A stretch of 64,000 bases of DNA, from positions 62,001 through 126,000 of the forward strand of contig JASJFT010000112.1 of NCBI GenBank assembly GCA_030770425.1. Direction: 5' to 3'. This DNA is from Darksidea phi. Its lineage: Eukaryota; Ascomycota; Dothideomycetes; Pleosporales; Lentitheciaceae. Shown here one piece after another: positions 42,771 through 58,600 of this stretch; within the stretch, counting starts at the first letter, position 1, and each line of letters opens with the position of its first letter. Below the pieces are notes generated by a model. That model was not told where the DNA came from and made no database searches. It was given only the letters and a program-made list of their open reading frames with translations. Position numbers and translations under genes: made by a program.

Positions 42771-44835
42771 GCTGGAAGGCTCTAGGGGATGCCAAGTGAG
42801 GGGAGTATGAATGGTCGGGAATGTGGTGGGATCACTCCTTTGACATTCTGTAATGATGAGCGTCGCTCTTTTATGCCAATAATATTCTGAACAACTTGAT
42901 AATGAGCACGAACGCTCTCGAATTCTCAACAATGCCTTTCTACCGTGAACGAGACCAAAGTCCCCTTTAGCAAGATTATGTCTAGTTCGGGGATGTATTA
43001 TACAGCCACGGCGTTTCATCCCTTCACTCTTCACTTCTTGTTATGGGATTCCTTCTTTTAGAAGTAGTCCCTACTTCGCTTCATGGAAGTTTGACATCTC
43101 GACAGGCTACAATGTAGATACGACAAATGATCATGGTCCGAATGATGTGTGGCAGAAGCATCCGTATCGCCGCAAGCGTAGTGAGATTCGTCCGGCTTCT
43201 GCAATCGATCACGCGGGCTTGTCATTCTGTGGATTGCTTTTCCTAACAGCCTTCGAAGTGCAATAATTCCTAGCGGCCGCTCTGTCGAAGGTGGAAAACG
43301 GGTATTTGATTTGATTTGGATTTGCATAGTGGGAGTCTCTTTATAAGGTCCGCACGAAACACAGTAGGAGTTTGTACAGAGTAGAGGTGCTATACCCACA
43401 CCTTATACACGATAATTGAGCCGTATAGCTGTACACAATACTGTCGATCGTGAGGGATGTTCATGACTGACGAGGTGATGTTTCGAACATGACAGGCGGT
43501 TGAGAGCCCCAACAGTGGTAGCGAGGAAGCGCAACGCATGTGTATAAATCAGTTTTCGGAGCTGTAGAGCCGTACACAGTAGGATGCTCACGACCGTTAT
43601 AGCCTTCTATATACTCCTATAAGATATCTTCTTATTCCAATCAATATATATAAAAGTAGTGTTTGAATAAGCCAAGAGCCTGGTAAAGTCGGGTAAAGTC
43701 TGGTAAAGTCGTGTAAAAGGCGAAATTTCACTGCAATCTTTAGCGCGGACGAGGGGTTCCACCGCGCCAAGCTCGTCGAACGTGCTTCCGCGCTACTATA
43801 GGTTAAGCAGACTCAGCCTTCCACTTCCCCTTTCGCTGGTATCGCCCGCGCATTTGCTGCGCCCGGACCTGTCTGCAAGGTTACTGATGAGGGTGACGAA
43901 GAGAGAGCGCACAACGATAAAAACAGATGTACTGAAGATATGATGGCTCTGTTAAAGAACTGTATCAGAAGCCACGACGAGTGTGTATATATAACAGAGT
44001 GAAACTGCAAGCTACGCAAAATCAAGTTTAGACTACTAATAAACGTAAATCGATTAGATCTCGATACCGCAGAACTTTGATAGCCGCCCAGCTGCGGTAT
44101 GCGGGCCGCAACGGTATTCAAGCTGTAGCACAGCATTACCGCGCAACTCACTCCAGCTCATCGCGCTCTGCAGAAGCGATAACCACGAGTTACTTGGGGA
44201 ATAGATGGGTAAATCTTTCAAATACGTGCAGAGGGTTGAGCCTACGTGATTCTGTCTCGATGTATGGTGTGACTCTTTGACACTCGACACTTTTAAAGGT
44301 ACGACGTCTAAACTCATGCAACTCATTTTTATATGTTTGAAAGGTTTCTCTTTATCAATTACGCACTATTCTGACTTCGCGCTTTTGTTTACAAAACGTG
44401 TTAGTAGAACCTACTTCTATCATAACCTTTCATATACCTCCATAGGAAACTGCCTAGTCCATAAAATTAATCATCCTAGAGAATCAGACGTCGGCCCTAA
44501 CTTTTTAAGGGTATTGGATTCGGGATGTCGAATGCGCAGCTACTTTTCTGCGTTTTCGGGACCGTCTGCATTGTTAAGGCAGCTTCTCGTTCCACCTAAG
44601 CTTTCATGGTCCTGATCAATGGCTCAAGGCCATATACCGCGTCTTTTAAGCGCGGTAGGTAACATTTGGGACAAGGACATGCTCTAAACTGATAGTATGC
44701 TTTTTCCTTTGATGCTTGAAAATGTTTTACCATGACCGAACTATCACATTACAGCGAAAATTGCAAAGTGCAACCTCACCCGACCAAAGGAACCATATTC
44801 GCCGTCCATGAGAAAACCGCTGCCAGAGCTCGCAC
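42771..44835. repeat. repeat-rich gene-free island
   Basis: About 2.1 kb without a gene. Positions about 43260-43610 carry, on the minus strand, the same blocks found at 13780-13920 and 17935-18000, including a 19-base exact match to 13783-13801. Within this part, phrases such as the GAGCATCC/CCTCACGATC neighbourhood and the TGTACAGC...CAATTATCG type recur, hinting at internal duplication. The sequence is AT-rich with many stops. This is probably the decayed remains of one or more elements. Confidence 0.55.
43681..43720. repeat. 10-bp tandem repeat, about four units
   Basis: Units read tggtaaagtc, gggtaaagtc, tggtaaagtc and a decayed gtgtaaaagg. A minor microsatellite-like array inside the repeat island. 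Confidence 0.8.
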
Positions 44836-47601
44836 TTAGGCTTGAATAGCCCTCCCCAATGCACCACCTGTGAACTGCTGATTCCGTCCACCACCGCCAC
44901 CACCGCCCCTCCCCATACCGCCTCCTCTTCCGCCCCGACCGCGGCCACCACGTCCACCTCGTCCACCAGGCCCATGCTGCCGCTCGAACGCATGAGCCGT
45001 ACCCTGGGTCCGCTGCTCAAGTGTCTTCTCGTTGCTTTCAATCAGGCCAGACGCCTTATCGGCCAAAGACAGCGACAGAGTCTGCAGCCTCGAAAGCTCA
45101 ACGCCTTTCCTGAAGATGATAGCGGAGTTGACTTGATCTAGGGCAGCCGCAAGTTCCTCGTGCGAAATCATCTTAGATACCACGGCCGAGACTTTGCGCT
45201 CTGAGAGGTCGAACATCGATGCTAAAGTGGTGATGGCGAGAGTATCATAGAAGGGGGCGTATGTGAAGAGGTATGTCCGTAGACCCTCCTCTTGGATTTG
45301 CTCGGAGAGCATATCCTTGATCTTCGCCGAGTTGGCCATGAGCTCCCAAATCTTAATGCCATTGATAAATTCGGCGGCTTTCTTCCATTCGCCTGCTGAC
45401 AGCGCTTTGGAAGCCTGCATGACATGGTCACGGGTGTTCTCGGGTGGACCAGTGAAGATCTGACGCTCATGGTATTCTAAGAGACGGCGGTAGGTCTTGC
45501 TGATGACGCGCTTCCGGATGTCTGGTGATGAACCCACCTGTGCAAGGAGGGGGATCTCGAGCAGCATAGAGCAGGTCAGGTAGACGCACTCTAGTAGCTC
45601 GAGGTTAATGTGCATGTGGAAGGGAAGTTGTCGTTGGCGCTCAAGACGTTCTTGTTCTGGTGAGATCTGGGAATATCGCTGGAGCTGCAGACCCTGGGCG
45701 AGAAGCTCCTTCTGCCTGTTACTGCCGCAAATCTCTTGCAGCGACGTTTGGGCCTCATAGACTAAGCCTGCCCGGAACGCACAAAGACCGACCTGCACCA
45801 GAGCGCGGTTGAAGAGGATCTGGGTGTTGACGTCGAAGTTGTTGATCGTCTCTTGAAGATGGGACATGAGCATCATATCTCGGGCCCTGTAGTACTGGTC
45901 ATGCAGCGCTAGGAAGTAGATCTGGCATAGCATTGCCCTCGCTCGGATGATGCCCTCGCTGTTTTGGAACAGGTATGTGCAGAGTGTCTGGACAAGGGAG
46001 GTGGTGTCATTGGAGATAGCGCGCGGTGTGATTTCAGAATTGAGGTTTTCGCCAATGGCCTTCCACGTGTTGGTCTCAAGGATGGTTACGACTTGCGAGG
46101 GCTGCGGTTGTTAGTAGTGGGCATACCTTCTAGACTTGATACATACCTTGAAGTACACATGCTCCAACCGCCGCATAACCACACGGTTCAGCGAGTCTTG
46201 TGGCAGCTCTAGAGCAGCGTTCTTCTTGAGGCCTTCAACATATACGAGGGTGCGGACTAGTGCGGAATACAGGGATGCCTCATCAGTCAGCCTCTCGATG
46301 TATTCGGATGTGTGAGGATCGATGTGCTGGAGCGATCGAGTGAGCTCATCATCAAGTCTCTCAACGAAAGACACTGTGCTGCCGGGGATCTTGAAGATCT
46401 CTCCCTCCGTAATGGTAGGCGGCTTGTCATCATCTTCCCACTCCTCAGCGTTTTCGACAACGACAATATCATCGGTGCTCTCGAGCGTGTTGAGGAGCTG
46501 GATGAACTCTTGCTGTGCACTTGATTAAACGTTAGTCGAGGCACTATAGTAGCGAGTCTGCATTGCTTACAGCTTCCACTGCTCCTGGGCCATCTGGTTG
46601 CCGGTGCCCGACGTCAGATCGAACCGTGTCGAGATGAGCGTCAACAGAATCCGGATTCTTTGGTAATCTGAAACGGCCACATCGCGCAGCTTTTCCAGCG
46701 TCCGGATATGCTCCATCCGATCCGTGTTCTTGCGACCTCTCTGTTCTACAATTGATCGTAGATGTTTGAGGATGCTCTCAGGAGTGTACTGCACAGCCCT
46801 TCCACCCGCACCCACCATGGTGAAGCCCTCTTCGTCAGCCTCGACGAGAGCGCTGGGGTCGAGTGGAATCGTCTTGGTTACCCTCTTCTTAGTCTTGGGC
46901 GCGTCCACGACCTCTTCTTCGCGCATGAAGCCCTCTTTGTCTGCCCGATATGCATCGATATCCTTGGAGTACTCCTTGTTGTTCTTACGAATCTTCTGGC
47001 GGACGGCATTGATACCGCGCGTATTGGTGGCGTTCATCTTCTTGGGCGTGACCTTTTGCTTCTCGAGTGTCTCGTTCATGACCGTCTCAAGATCAGCAAT
47101 GGCTTGGATGTATACCTTGGGCGTCTTGCCATCGTTCTGTTTGATTAGGGCGGGGATCTGACGGTTTAGCTTGTCGAACACTGCATACGCGCGTTAGCAT
47201 CGCCCTCTAAAACCCTCAAATCCACCACCCCGCATGCCCAATCTCTTCCTTCCCGCAAGATCTGGGGTCAACTTACAGTCCTGAATGACAGCCCAGTCGT
47301 TGATCTTCTCCGCATTTTCAATACTCCGTACTGTCGCTTCAAGCTCCTCAAAGCGCTTATCTTTCGCACTCTTGAGCACCTTCGCCCCTTCATCCTCATC
47401 GCTCTCGCTCTCACTGGAGGCGTCCCTCAAGAAACGCTCCGCACCTTTCGCGGAACCAGACTCATCAGAGTCGTCAGAGTCTTCCTCATCGGACTCGTCT
47501 TCGGACTTTTCCTCTTCTGACTCCTCCTCCTCAGAGTAGAGCTCCTCTTCGGAAGATTCGTCGCTGGAGCTGTCGCTGGCTGCGAAGAAGCGCGACGTCA
47601 T
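44836..47601 (-). CDS. NIP1: translation initiation factor eIF3 subunit c
   Basis: Predicted 857-aa core subunit of eIF3, which recruits Met-tRNA and mRNA to the 40S ribosome. Four exons: 47601-47277, 47180-46571, 46519-46147 and 46101-44836. The N terminus starts [20 protein letters not shown] and is very acidic, as in all eIF3c. The helical body includes [20 protein letters not shown] and [23 protein letters not shown] domain follows at about residues 640-790 ([20 protein letters not shown], then [16 protein letters not shown]). The C-terminal tail is an RGG/Gly repeat ([20 protein letters not shown]). All splice phases close exactly, and the 46520 acceptor was fixed by restoring [11 protein letters not shown]. 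No anomaly is seen. Confidence 0.97.
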
Positions 47602-48519
47602 TTTTGGGTATGTATATTTTCTCGAATGTGGGTTAAACGGGGGTCAAGATCCACCGGGGTTGAGAAAGTGCGCGAGCGCTTTGAGGTGTTCCTACAAATA
47701 TCGCGCTTGCGGTTGTACTTCGCCTTTGAATTTTAGGCTTGGCGTCGACTCAGAGTGGGATGGTGGTCCGAGCGCTAGATTTTCACGTGCGGGGCAATTC
47801 ACGACAACGTCAAGGGGATCCCGTTTATTCGAGCCACGATGTAAGACAGACTCGCTACTTTACCAATGAGTCATCCCGTCAACAGTGGGTTTGAGGTGAA
47901 GGGGCTCCCGAGCTAGCCCTTAAAGGCTTCAAGTCTCATACATGTATCTTCGTCGCTGCAACCGTAATACGGCCATTATATTCATGAATGCAAGTAGAAG
48001 TACACACGCCGCCCACCTCCATTGGAGCAGCCACCTATCCGCCATTTCATCACGATAGGATTATCGAGGAATACCATTTTCCGCCATCCAGTCATCACAT
48101 AGTCCAGGTCAATCCGCCCGCCCAGCCAACCAACCAAGTACGTTGGCTCATCCATCTCAGTTGACTATGTACCATACCACCATGCGTCTTCATGCTATTT
48201 TGACTCCGCCTCCACATCAACGATCTCGGAATCAGGCTCCGTCGCCATCGGTTTTGGGCAGAAAAGGAAAATGATGCAATTTGATGCCGTGAGCAAGGCA
48301 AACGGCCCACCCATCGACACTCTGTCGCCCGCGGCCAGGTATTTGTTGGCCCGTAGATGCGGTAAGATACTGATCGAACCCGATAACGCCTGGGAAAGGA
48401 TACGAATTCGGGGAAGATCTCGACATGTCGATGGGAGGGGTTGTGTTTGTGTGCGTTAGAGGATGATGTAAAACACCATCGTCCGAAATATGAAGATAGG
48501 GGAGCTAAAGCTTCTCGCG
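47602..48519. other. gene-free interval
   Basis: About 920 bp between eIF3c (its promoter lies here) and the 3' end of the Yak1 gene. Only short frames are present. No RNA gene or matching repeat was found. Confidence 0.4.
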
Positions 48520-51469
<2,950 letters not shown>

Positions 51470-52706
51470 TGCGTTGGGGGGCTGCGCGAGTGGAGGGCTC
51501 AGGGCGTGCTGGATGGTTGGTAGACAACCGGCTCAGCTGTGACGCAGTTAATGCCAGCAGTGCATACCGAATTGCGCCACGAGAACAAATAGCTCCAGGG
51601 ATCGGTGCTACGAGGCTGTGAAAGCAGGACGTCACGGCGAGCAACAGGCGCAGGGCGTGCGTGCGACTCGAGCGCCTGGCGATGTGCGTGGTGTAGGTCT
51701 GCGGGGTGATGGATACCACGAGCTGCACGGCGGGACAGCCACGAATGCGCGGGTGGCAATGAAAAGAGCCGACGTGCGTTCACGCCGAGGAGAGAGCGCG
51801 CTATAGAGGTAGGGACGTGAAGGAGGATGTAAACGTAGCGGACGTCGGCTTGGGCTGCTGCTTGGTTGTCTGCCAAGACCATTCCCAATTCGGTCACCTA
51901 GATGTCCGCCCAGCCCTGTACGCCCAACGAACCTTTGACCAACGAGTTTGCCTGCTGGCGCGACCCTGCGACATGAATGCAGTGCCCAATAGTTTATTGT
52001 GCTCCTACCCATCATCCAGACAGCCACAGCGTGCTCAGCCACAGCACGATCCACCGCAATACCGCCCGTGCCGCAGAAGCATCACCCTCATCGGTGCGTC
52101 CGTAAAAGACTCCGCCGAAGACCTCGAGTAGGAGCAATGTGCCTAACAGTTTGATACGCGAGGACGTGTTTTCCTCCCAATTGTGCAGCTACTGACATCA
52201 GGCTGCCGGCCATGGCTCTTGCCCAACAGCCCGCTTCTGTCATGGTGTGGTATCAATTGGTCCACATTTCCCAGCCCGAAATAATAACATGAATTCGGGG
52301 CACAGTCGCGTTGGGACAGCCGACGTCAGCAGCTCACGCAACCCCTTGACACGAGCTCGTAGCTTCGCTCAGACACCGATAGACAAAGAGCCAATATCTC
52401 GGCAGCAGCTCTGATTCAGCTTTCGCCCTCATGTCGTAGCAATAGAGGGGAGGCGCCTGCGCACTGGTAAACTTTAAGGACCGAGCGAATTGTCGCGTGC
52501 TTCTTCTGTTTCGTCTATAAAATTACTGCCGAGGCCGTAACGACTCATTGCGAGCCATGAAACTACATCGAGAACAACATTCAACATAAAGGCTCCAGCC
52601 ATACAAATACTGAACCTGCCGAACGAAAATAAAATAATGAGTAGGGTCATTACGCTCCACAGCCATGAAACAATACATACCTAGCCACGCGGCTGACGCA
52701 GCCGCC
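51470..52706. other. gene-free interval, Yak1 upstream region
   Basis: About 1.24 kb. Minus-strand open frames from 51480 to 52050 are Arg/Ala/Ser-rich, lack domains and overlap one another, which fits a long GC-rich 5' leader or promoter of the kinase gene rather than a separate gene. The remainder, up to the sidA stop, shows nothing I can name. Confidence 0.4.
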
Positions 52707-54418
52707 CTAGTTACGCAGCTCCTCAAACACGTCAAGCCCATTCCAGCCACTACTCTTCGAAAAGATATTCCTAACCATCTCGCCCCCTCTATTCGCAAGA
52801 ATAGATAGAAGCGAATCACTCAGCTGTAGTCCACGATTAGCATCTACACGGAGATTTGCTGCGCATAATGGGGTCCGGGCGGTGTCAGAATGGGGGACTT
52901 ACCCCATGCGTGCTCTCACAGCACCCCTGCAACCACACTCCGGCATCTTCACCAACCTTCTTGTCCTCAAATTGAATCTTATAGTCGCGTCCAACTTGCC
53001 ATTTTGCATCGTTGAGGTCGCCGCCGGGCATAAGATGCCTGGCGTCTTTGAGTAGCGTCTCATGTAGATCGCGGTGATAGCCTGTCGCCACAAACACGGC
53101 GTCCACATCTAATGTCTCCGATCGCTCTTCTGCGCCTGGTACTTCTGACAAGAACAGCGGACTTCGGTCCTGAATATGCAGGCGGATTCCGCCCTTTGCC
53201 ACAGGCGAATCCTCAACATCGGTGACACAGCGATAAGGCAGAATGCGGTGGGGCCAATGCTCCTCTGCTTCGGGTGAGTTGCCATAGCGGATTCGTTGCA
53301 CATAGAGGGTTTCGTAGATATGTTCGAGGAGGTTAAGGCGGACCACGCCGTAATTAGTGCCCTTGTCTTCCTTGAGAGTGGTTGCACGGCGGGTGGGTTC
53401 GCGGCTGAAGGTGCTGTCTACTTTTGCTGGGTTGAAGATCTCATTCACGCTGTGCTTTGTTAGTGGTATATAACGACCACACCGGCCATACTTACAACGG
53501 CGAGTCGTCACTCGGGCGTAGAGCACCTCCCTTGATCAGTAACCGTGTCCGCGCATTAGGGTAGTGCGCATGTATAAAGTCAAATATCTCTGCCGCGCTC
53601 TGTCCGTTTCCGACAACAGCGACGTTGTACGGGTGCTGGAGATCTTGCAAGATCTTCGTGGAGATGTAGGAGAACTTGGATGAGTGGTTGATCCTTGGAT
53701 GGTTGCTGGGAAATGGCCGCGGCATATTCGGTCTACCACCTGCAGCAATGACAACGTGTTTCGTCCGTCGCGACTCCAGTTGGCCAGTCTGTAGGTTTTT
53801 GGAGACGACGGCGAAGGTTGTGATCTTGCCGCTGCCACTCGGCGACTTTTCTGGTATCACCTTGACGACTTCTTGATCGTACTGGACCACCTCCTCAAAC
53901 CAGCTGGCGCACCACTTCATGTAGTCTTCATACTCGATTCGCTGCGGGAGGAAAGTGTCCAGGTTACAAAACTCCACCAAACGATCCTTCTGGTGCAGGT
54001 AGTTAATAAACGTGAACTCGCTTCGTGGATTCCGTAGGGTTGCCATATCCTTCATGAAAGTAATCTGCATCCTCGCTCCGGGGAGAAGCATGCCGGCGTG
54101 CCATGCGAACTGGGATTGCTTCTCCAGGAATGTAACCTTCGGCAGCCGATTCTGTAGACTAGGCACATCCAGAGATGGATCTGTTCCATCCAGCGCGTCG
54201 TGCAGGGCCACAGCGATAGCTAAGGATGCGGGGCCAAATCCGACACATACGAGATCATGTAGCTCCTCCTCCGGTGTGTAGCGAAGATGAGACCGGTTCT
54301 CAAACGCGGGGAAGTCACTTTCGTCCAAGCTATTCACGGCGAAGCCTGTGAAGGCTTCTTGAACCGGTGAAGAAGTATGTTTTGGGGCGCCCATGGGCAG
54401 ATCGGCGTGAGGTGCCAT
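52707..54418 (-). CDS. sidA: L-ornithine N5-monooxygenase
   Basis: Predicted 528-aa FAD/NADPH enzyme from three exons (54418-53496, 53449-52903, 52823-52707). It hydroxylates L-ornithine at N5, the first committed step of hydroxamate siderophore synthesis. Motifs: FAD site VCVGFGPASLAIAVALHDAL; substrate region ARMQITFMKDMATLRNPRSE; NADPH site NVAVVGNGQSAAEIFDFIHA; FVNEIFNPAKVDSTF; and the C-terminal AVFVATGYHRDLHETLL. The last exon supplies LSDSLLSILANRGGEMVRNI and ends ELRN; without it the protein would stop early at an intron-encoded TAA/TGA. It is downstream of the ABC gene on the same strand, with two ATCWGATAA sites in between, and lies within 7 kb of the siderophore NRPS. Iron-repressed expression is inferred from those sites. 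Confidence 0.96.
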
Positions 54419-55005
54419 GGGTTCGAGAGAGGTCGGATGGTAGTGATAAGAAGTGTCTATTGGTGTCAGTACGACGTCGTTGGTCAGGGAACACTATGTT
54501 TGCTTACGGACTGCCAACTTTCACTTGGACAGTCGTTACTTTCTCTGTTAGGCGATACCGTTGCGTTGTCTGGGGTCGAAGGGCATAAGTTTCTAGTCTG
54601 TGTTAGTGGCTTTCAGAGACGATAATGACGTGCTAGGTGGCTCATGGGATACATCAAGCGGAATCGCGGGATAGTGAAACGTACATGTGTACAAGGCCAC
54701 TTAGGAAAAGAAAACAGATGCCGAGGGAGTATCGCGTAGGATCGCTTCTGCGCTTCGAGTTCGAAAGAACTAGACGATGGTGTCCACCATTCTTGTAACC
54801 GCATCGGCAGTTACCGACCTCTCCCGCGCGTCCGCCAAATATTTCCGTTTCTTTGAGCCATAGTGCAGGGCTCTCAGCAGACAATGGTATGATGATGCCT
54901 GTTGCCGTCCGTGCTTCCCGTTCGACAAGGCCGACAGAGTCTCGCGCATGCTCTTGGAAAGTGGGTCATGTCGGTCGACGTAGGGATCCCCCATCTAATC
55001 TCCAG

Positions 55006-55014
55006 ATCAGATAA
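55006..55014 (+). promoter_or_regulatory. SreA/Sre1-type GATA site ATCAGATAA
   Basis: Exact match to ATCWGATAA, the extended consensus bound by the iron-dependent fungal GATA repressor SreA (Urbs1/Sre1). It lies 588 bp upstream of sidA. Binding is inferred, not shown. Confidence 0.6.
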
Positions 55015-55153
55015 GAATCCTGCGAGGAAAGGCCGACACGAAGCGGGTGACGACAGCAAAATTTTCCTGGCGCGCAACGCTTGCCCGTGTTGTGCTCCGT
55101 TGCTGCAGCTGAGCGCGGGATGGTATAGGAAACAGTGCTTGGCCGCGGGGGGA

Positions 55154-55162
55154 TTATCAGAT
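55154..55162 (-). promoter_or_regulatory. SreA/Sre1-type GATA site ATCTGATAA
   Basis: Exact ATCWGATAA match (W=T) on the minus strand, 736 bp upstream of sidA and 140 bp from the previous site. Paired sites are usual for this repressor family. Confidence 0.6.
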
Positions 55163-55645
55163 GTGATTGATTAGATTAGATGAAAATTTGCTCTGCGATC
55201 TCGGACTCGGCTCGGCTTTAGGCTCTCATCAACCGACGCCATCCATCACCGCGCATATGCAGGACTCGTCGGTGTTCCAACTAGGCACGGCTAGTACATC
55301 TCGTTTGCGGTTCGTTTGTGCAGGCAGTCGATGACGCATGAGGCTTCAAACCTCGCTACCGTCGGGGATTCGTTTAGAGTAGAAGCCGGCTATGGGCATC
55401 TGCGCAAGAGAATTGATGAAGCGATCAAAATCTAGAACCTCAGGCCGCTTTCAGAATGGATGGATCGCATGCAGCTCATTGATCGTGCCCGAGTTGTAGG
55501 ATCGGAAGGTAGCGAGGAAAACCTCGTAAGCAAAAAAGCCTAAACGTTGTGCCTGAGATCCGCATTCGAAGATCTATTGGACCCGATGAGGATCGGCTTT
55601 AGATAGACACAAGTTAGAATTACATATGGGCTATTCACCCCCTTC

Positions 55646-58600
55646 TCAATCGAGCTCCTGAGCCGCTACCATTGCCGAATAGATACCCCACGATGCCACC
55701 AGCTCATCATGTTTGCCTTGCTCGACAATCTTGCCATTCTCGAAGACGAAGATGCGGTCTGCATGTTGCACGCTGGCCAGTCGATGGGCAATCATGATTG
55801 TAGTCCGCCCTTTTGATGCCGCTGCGATCGCTCTCCGGATCTGCCTCTCAGTGTTTGCGTCCAGCTGCGACGTAGCTTCGTCCAGGAGCAAGATCTCTGG
55901 ATCGCGAATTAAGGCTCGAGCAATTGCGAGCCGCTGGCGTTGACCACCCGAAAGCTTAGAGCCGTGGGCACCAACTTCCGTGTTGTAAGCCTCTGGAAGG
56001 CTCATGATAAAGTCGTGGAGCTCGCATTTTTTAGCGGCTTCCACAATGCTATCGTCAGTTACCTCGGCACCTGGTTTTGCGCCTAGTCCAATATTGAATT
56101 TGACCGAACCCGGGAACAGATCGGGCTCTTGTTCGACAAGTCCAATACGCGCTCTGTGTGCCTGTACGTCCTCTTCTCGTACGTCTTGGCCATCAACTAG
56201 CACCTGGCCGGCGGTAGGGTCGAAAAACCGCTCGATCAAATGCACTGTACTAGATTTTCCCGCGCCAGAGCGACCAACAAAGGCAACATATTCGCCGGGT
56301 CGAATTAAGAATGAAACGTCGCTCAAAGCGGCTACGTCAGGTCTCGTCGCGTAGTGTAGGCTCACGCCTCGAAATTCAACTTCACCCTTCCTGGAAGGGT
56401 TTGGTGGGCCGTTTAAGAGAGCGGCGGTCCCAGTTGCTTCGACTTCATTCGGAGTCCTTGCATTTGAGGAGTTGATGATCGTTGGCTTTTCGTCGTGCAG
56501 GGCGAATACGCTCTGAGCCGCAGTTTTGGCCTGTGTGATTTCTGGGGCGAGACTGAACAACTGGCCAGCAGCTTGCGCTGAGAAAAGAACAGCAGGTAAT
56601 ACAGTGAAAAAGTCCCGTTGTCCGTAGTTGCCGTTCCGCACTTGCTGAGAGCCCCTACACCTTTTTTTCAGCATCTACAAGCAAGGTTAGAGGTACTGGC
56701 TAGTACGTACCACCAATATGCAAATGCGTAAACAAAGTAAGTAACTGATACAGCGAATGACAGTAGGATGTTTCCTAGCATGCTAAATCTCAAGCTCTCT
56801 TGGTAAGTTTCTGCAATAGCGGCCTTGTACTTTCGCATGAAGTGCTCTTCTCTACCTAGGGCGGCTACAGTTTGGATTGCAGCACAAGCTTCTGCAGCCA
56901 AGGCCGCGGCAGAATTGTATGCTGTTTGTTGGCGTTCTTCAGCCTTCGCTAGGATACGCAAACGGAAGAAGCCTGCGAGCAGCATGACAGGTACCCCCGA
57001 GAGTAAAACGATGGCAATCTTCCAAGCCACTAGGTGCGCCAAAATGATGCCGCCGATTACCGAAGTCAGTATGGTAAAGAAGGTCCCTAGAATAATACCA
57101 GAGAGGCCGCTTAAGTTGCCGCTGTCCATGTTGAGCTTCGCCATCAAGTCATGGTGCGAATGTCCAGGCTTCGAGAACCAGGCCATATCTTGAATGAGAA
57201 CCGTCCTAAACGATATATCGCGTACACGAACCACCAAATTCTCCGAGACAATGCCGAAGGCCGCACCGCCACCGGTACGAGAAAGGACGGCGACGATAGC
57301 TAGAATAAAAAATAAAAAGCAGTATATCAGTATCTTTGAGGTAGTTTGTGGCGAGTTTGTGGTGTCGTTGAGAAGCTCTACAAGATTGCCAAAGATGAGA
57401 GCTTCGCCGATTGTAATGCCTCCGCTCGCGACAGACGCTAAAAGACCCAAGCCGATCGCTGGAACCTCGCTTCGGCTCAATGCAAAGCAACGTCCGATTA
57501 ACTGGATAGCGTTCTTTTTCACCTGTTCATCGGGCGGAGTGGGTCTACCCGAGAGAGTGGATTGTGAAGTCTTTGATCTCAACCCTACATCTTGTTGGAT
57601 CGTTGTGGTACTTGAGATCATCGATGATGACGAAGACTGAGCTTGCTTCTTTTCGAACCGTTGGGCCTGGATAAGCTCGGCATATAGTCCATGGGCTTTG
57701 GAAAGGTCCTCGTGACGACCTGTTTGCACTACAGCGCCGTCTTTCATGACGAAAATCTTGTCAGCGTCCTTAACCGTAACAAGCCGGTGTGCAATGATAA
57801 TCGTTGTCCGTCGGGATTCTGCAGATGTTCTCTTTAGGTTCTCTAATACGACGGCTTCGCTGCTAGCATCCATGGCGCTAGTGTATTCATCCAAAAGGAG
57901 GAGGGAGGGTTTCCCAACCAAGGCTCGCGCTAGAGCTACACGTTGTTTTTGTCCGCCAGAAAGTTGCGAATGGTGACCCGAACCGATCTTTGTATGTATT
58001 CCGTTTGGAAAATGCTCAATGAAGTCGCAATGTGCATCAGAAGCAGCGGCTGCGCATCTTGCAAGTGCTTCGGTTTCGGAAATTTCCTCCCCTTCGGGCA
58101 ACCCGAGCCTGATATTGTCGAGAATAGTCCCGGAAAACAGGGACGGGCTCTGCGTAACGAGCGCAATGTGTGAGCGAAGCGACTTGATATTCAAACTCCT
58201 CAGGTCGCTTTGTCCTAGCATGACCTTGCCCACAGGCGGATCATAGAGCCGAAGAAGAAGAGCAGCAACTGTTGACTTGCCAGATCCCGACGGACCAACG
58301 AGCCCTGTAACTTTTCCGGCAGGGATATCGAGGTTAAGGCTCTGGAGGACACGTTCAGTTGGTCTCGCAGGGTACACGAACGTGACGTCCTGGAGTCTCA
58401 AGTTCTGTTCAAAGTCGGTTCTTTGCACCACCTTTCCATCCGGTGAGTAAACGTCGATATCCGCGGGTCGGTAATCCAGAACCTCGGATATTGTCTCTCC
58501 TGCTGCCGCTGCTACGGCAAATGTCTGAATGAACGGCCCAAATCGCCCTACCACCATAGACGCGTCCAAGATCATCAATACGACCGCATAGATCGTCCCG

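Larger units (their letters stand above)
54419..55645. promoter_or_regulatory. sidA upstream region with two SreA-type sites
   Basis: A 1.2-kb gap between the sidA start and the ABC transporter stop, with no supported gene. It contains ATCAGATAA on the plus strand and the same motif (T variant) on the minus strand, 588 and 736 bp from the sidA ATG. The rest is non-descript. Confidence 0.6.

Noticed and set aside
43681..43720. CRISPR-like short repeat array
   Set aside because: Units are contiguous 10-mers without spacers in a eukaryotic genome; a simple tandem repeat.
51499..52054. Overlapping Arg/Ala/Ser-rich frames upstream of Yak1
   Set aside because: Several frames overlap with no domain or splice logic; better explained as a GC-rich leader or promoter.
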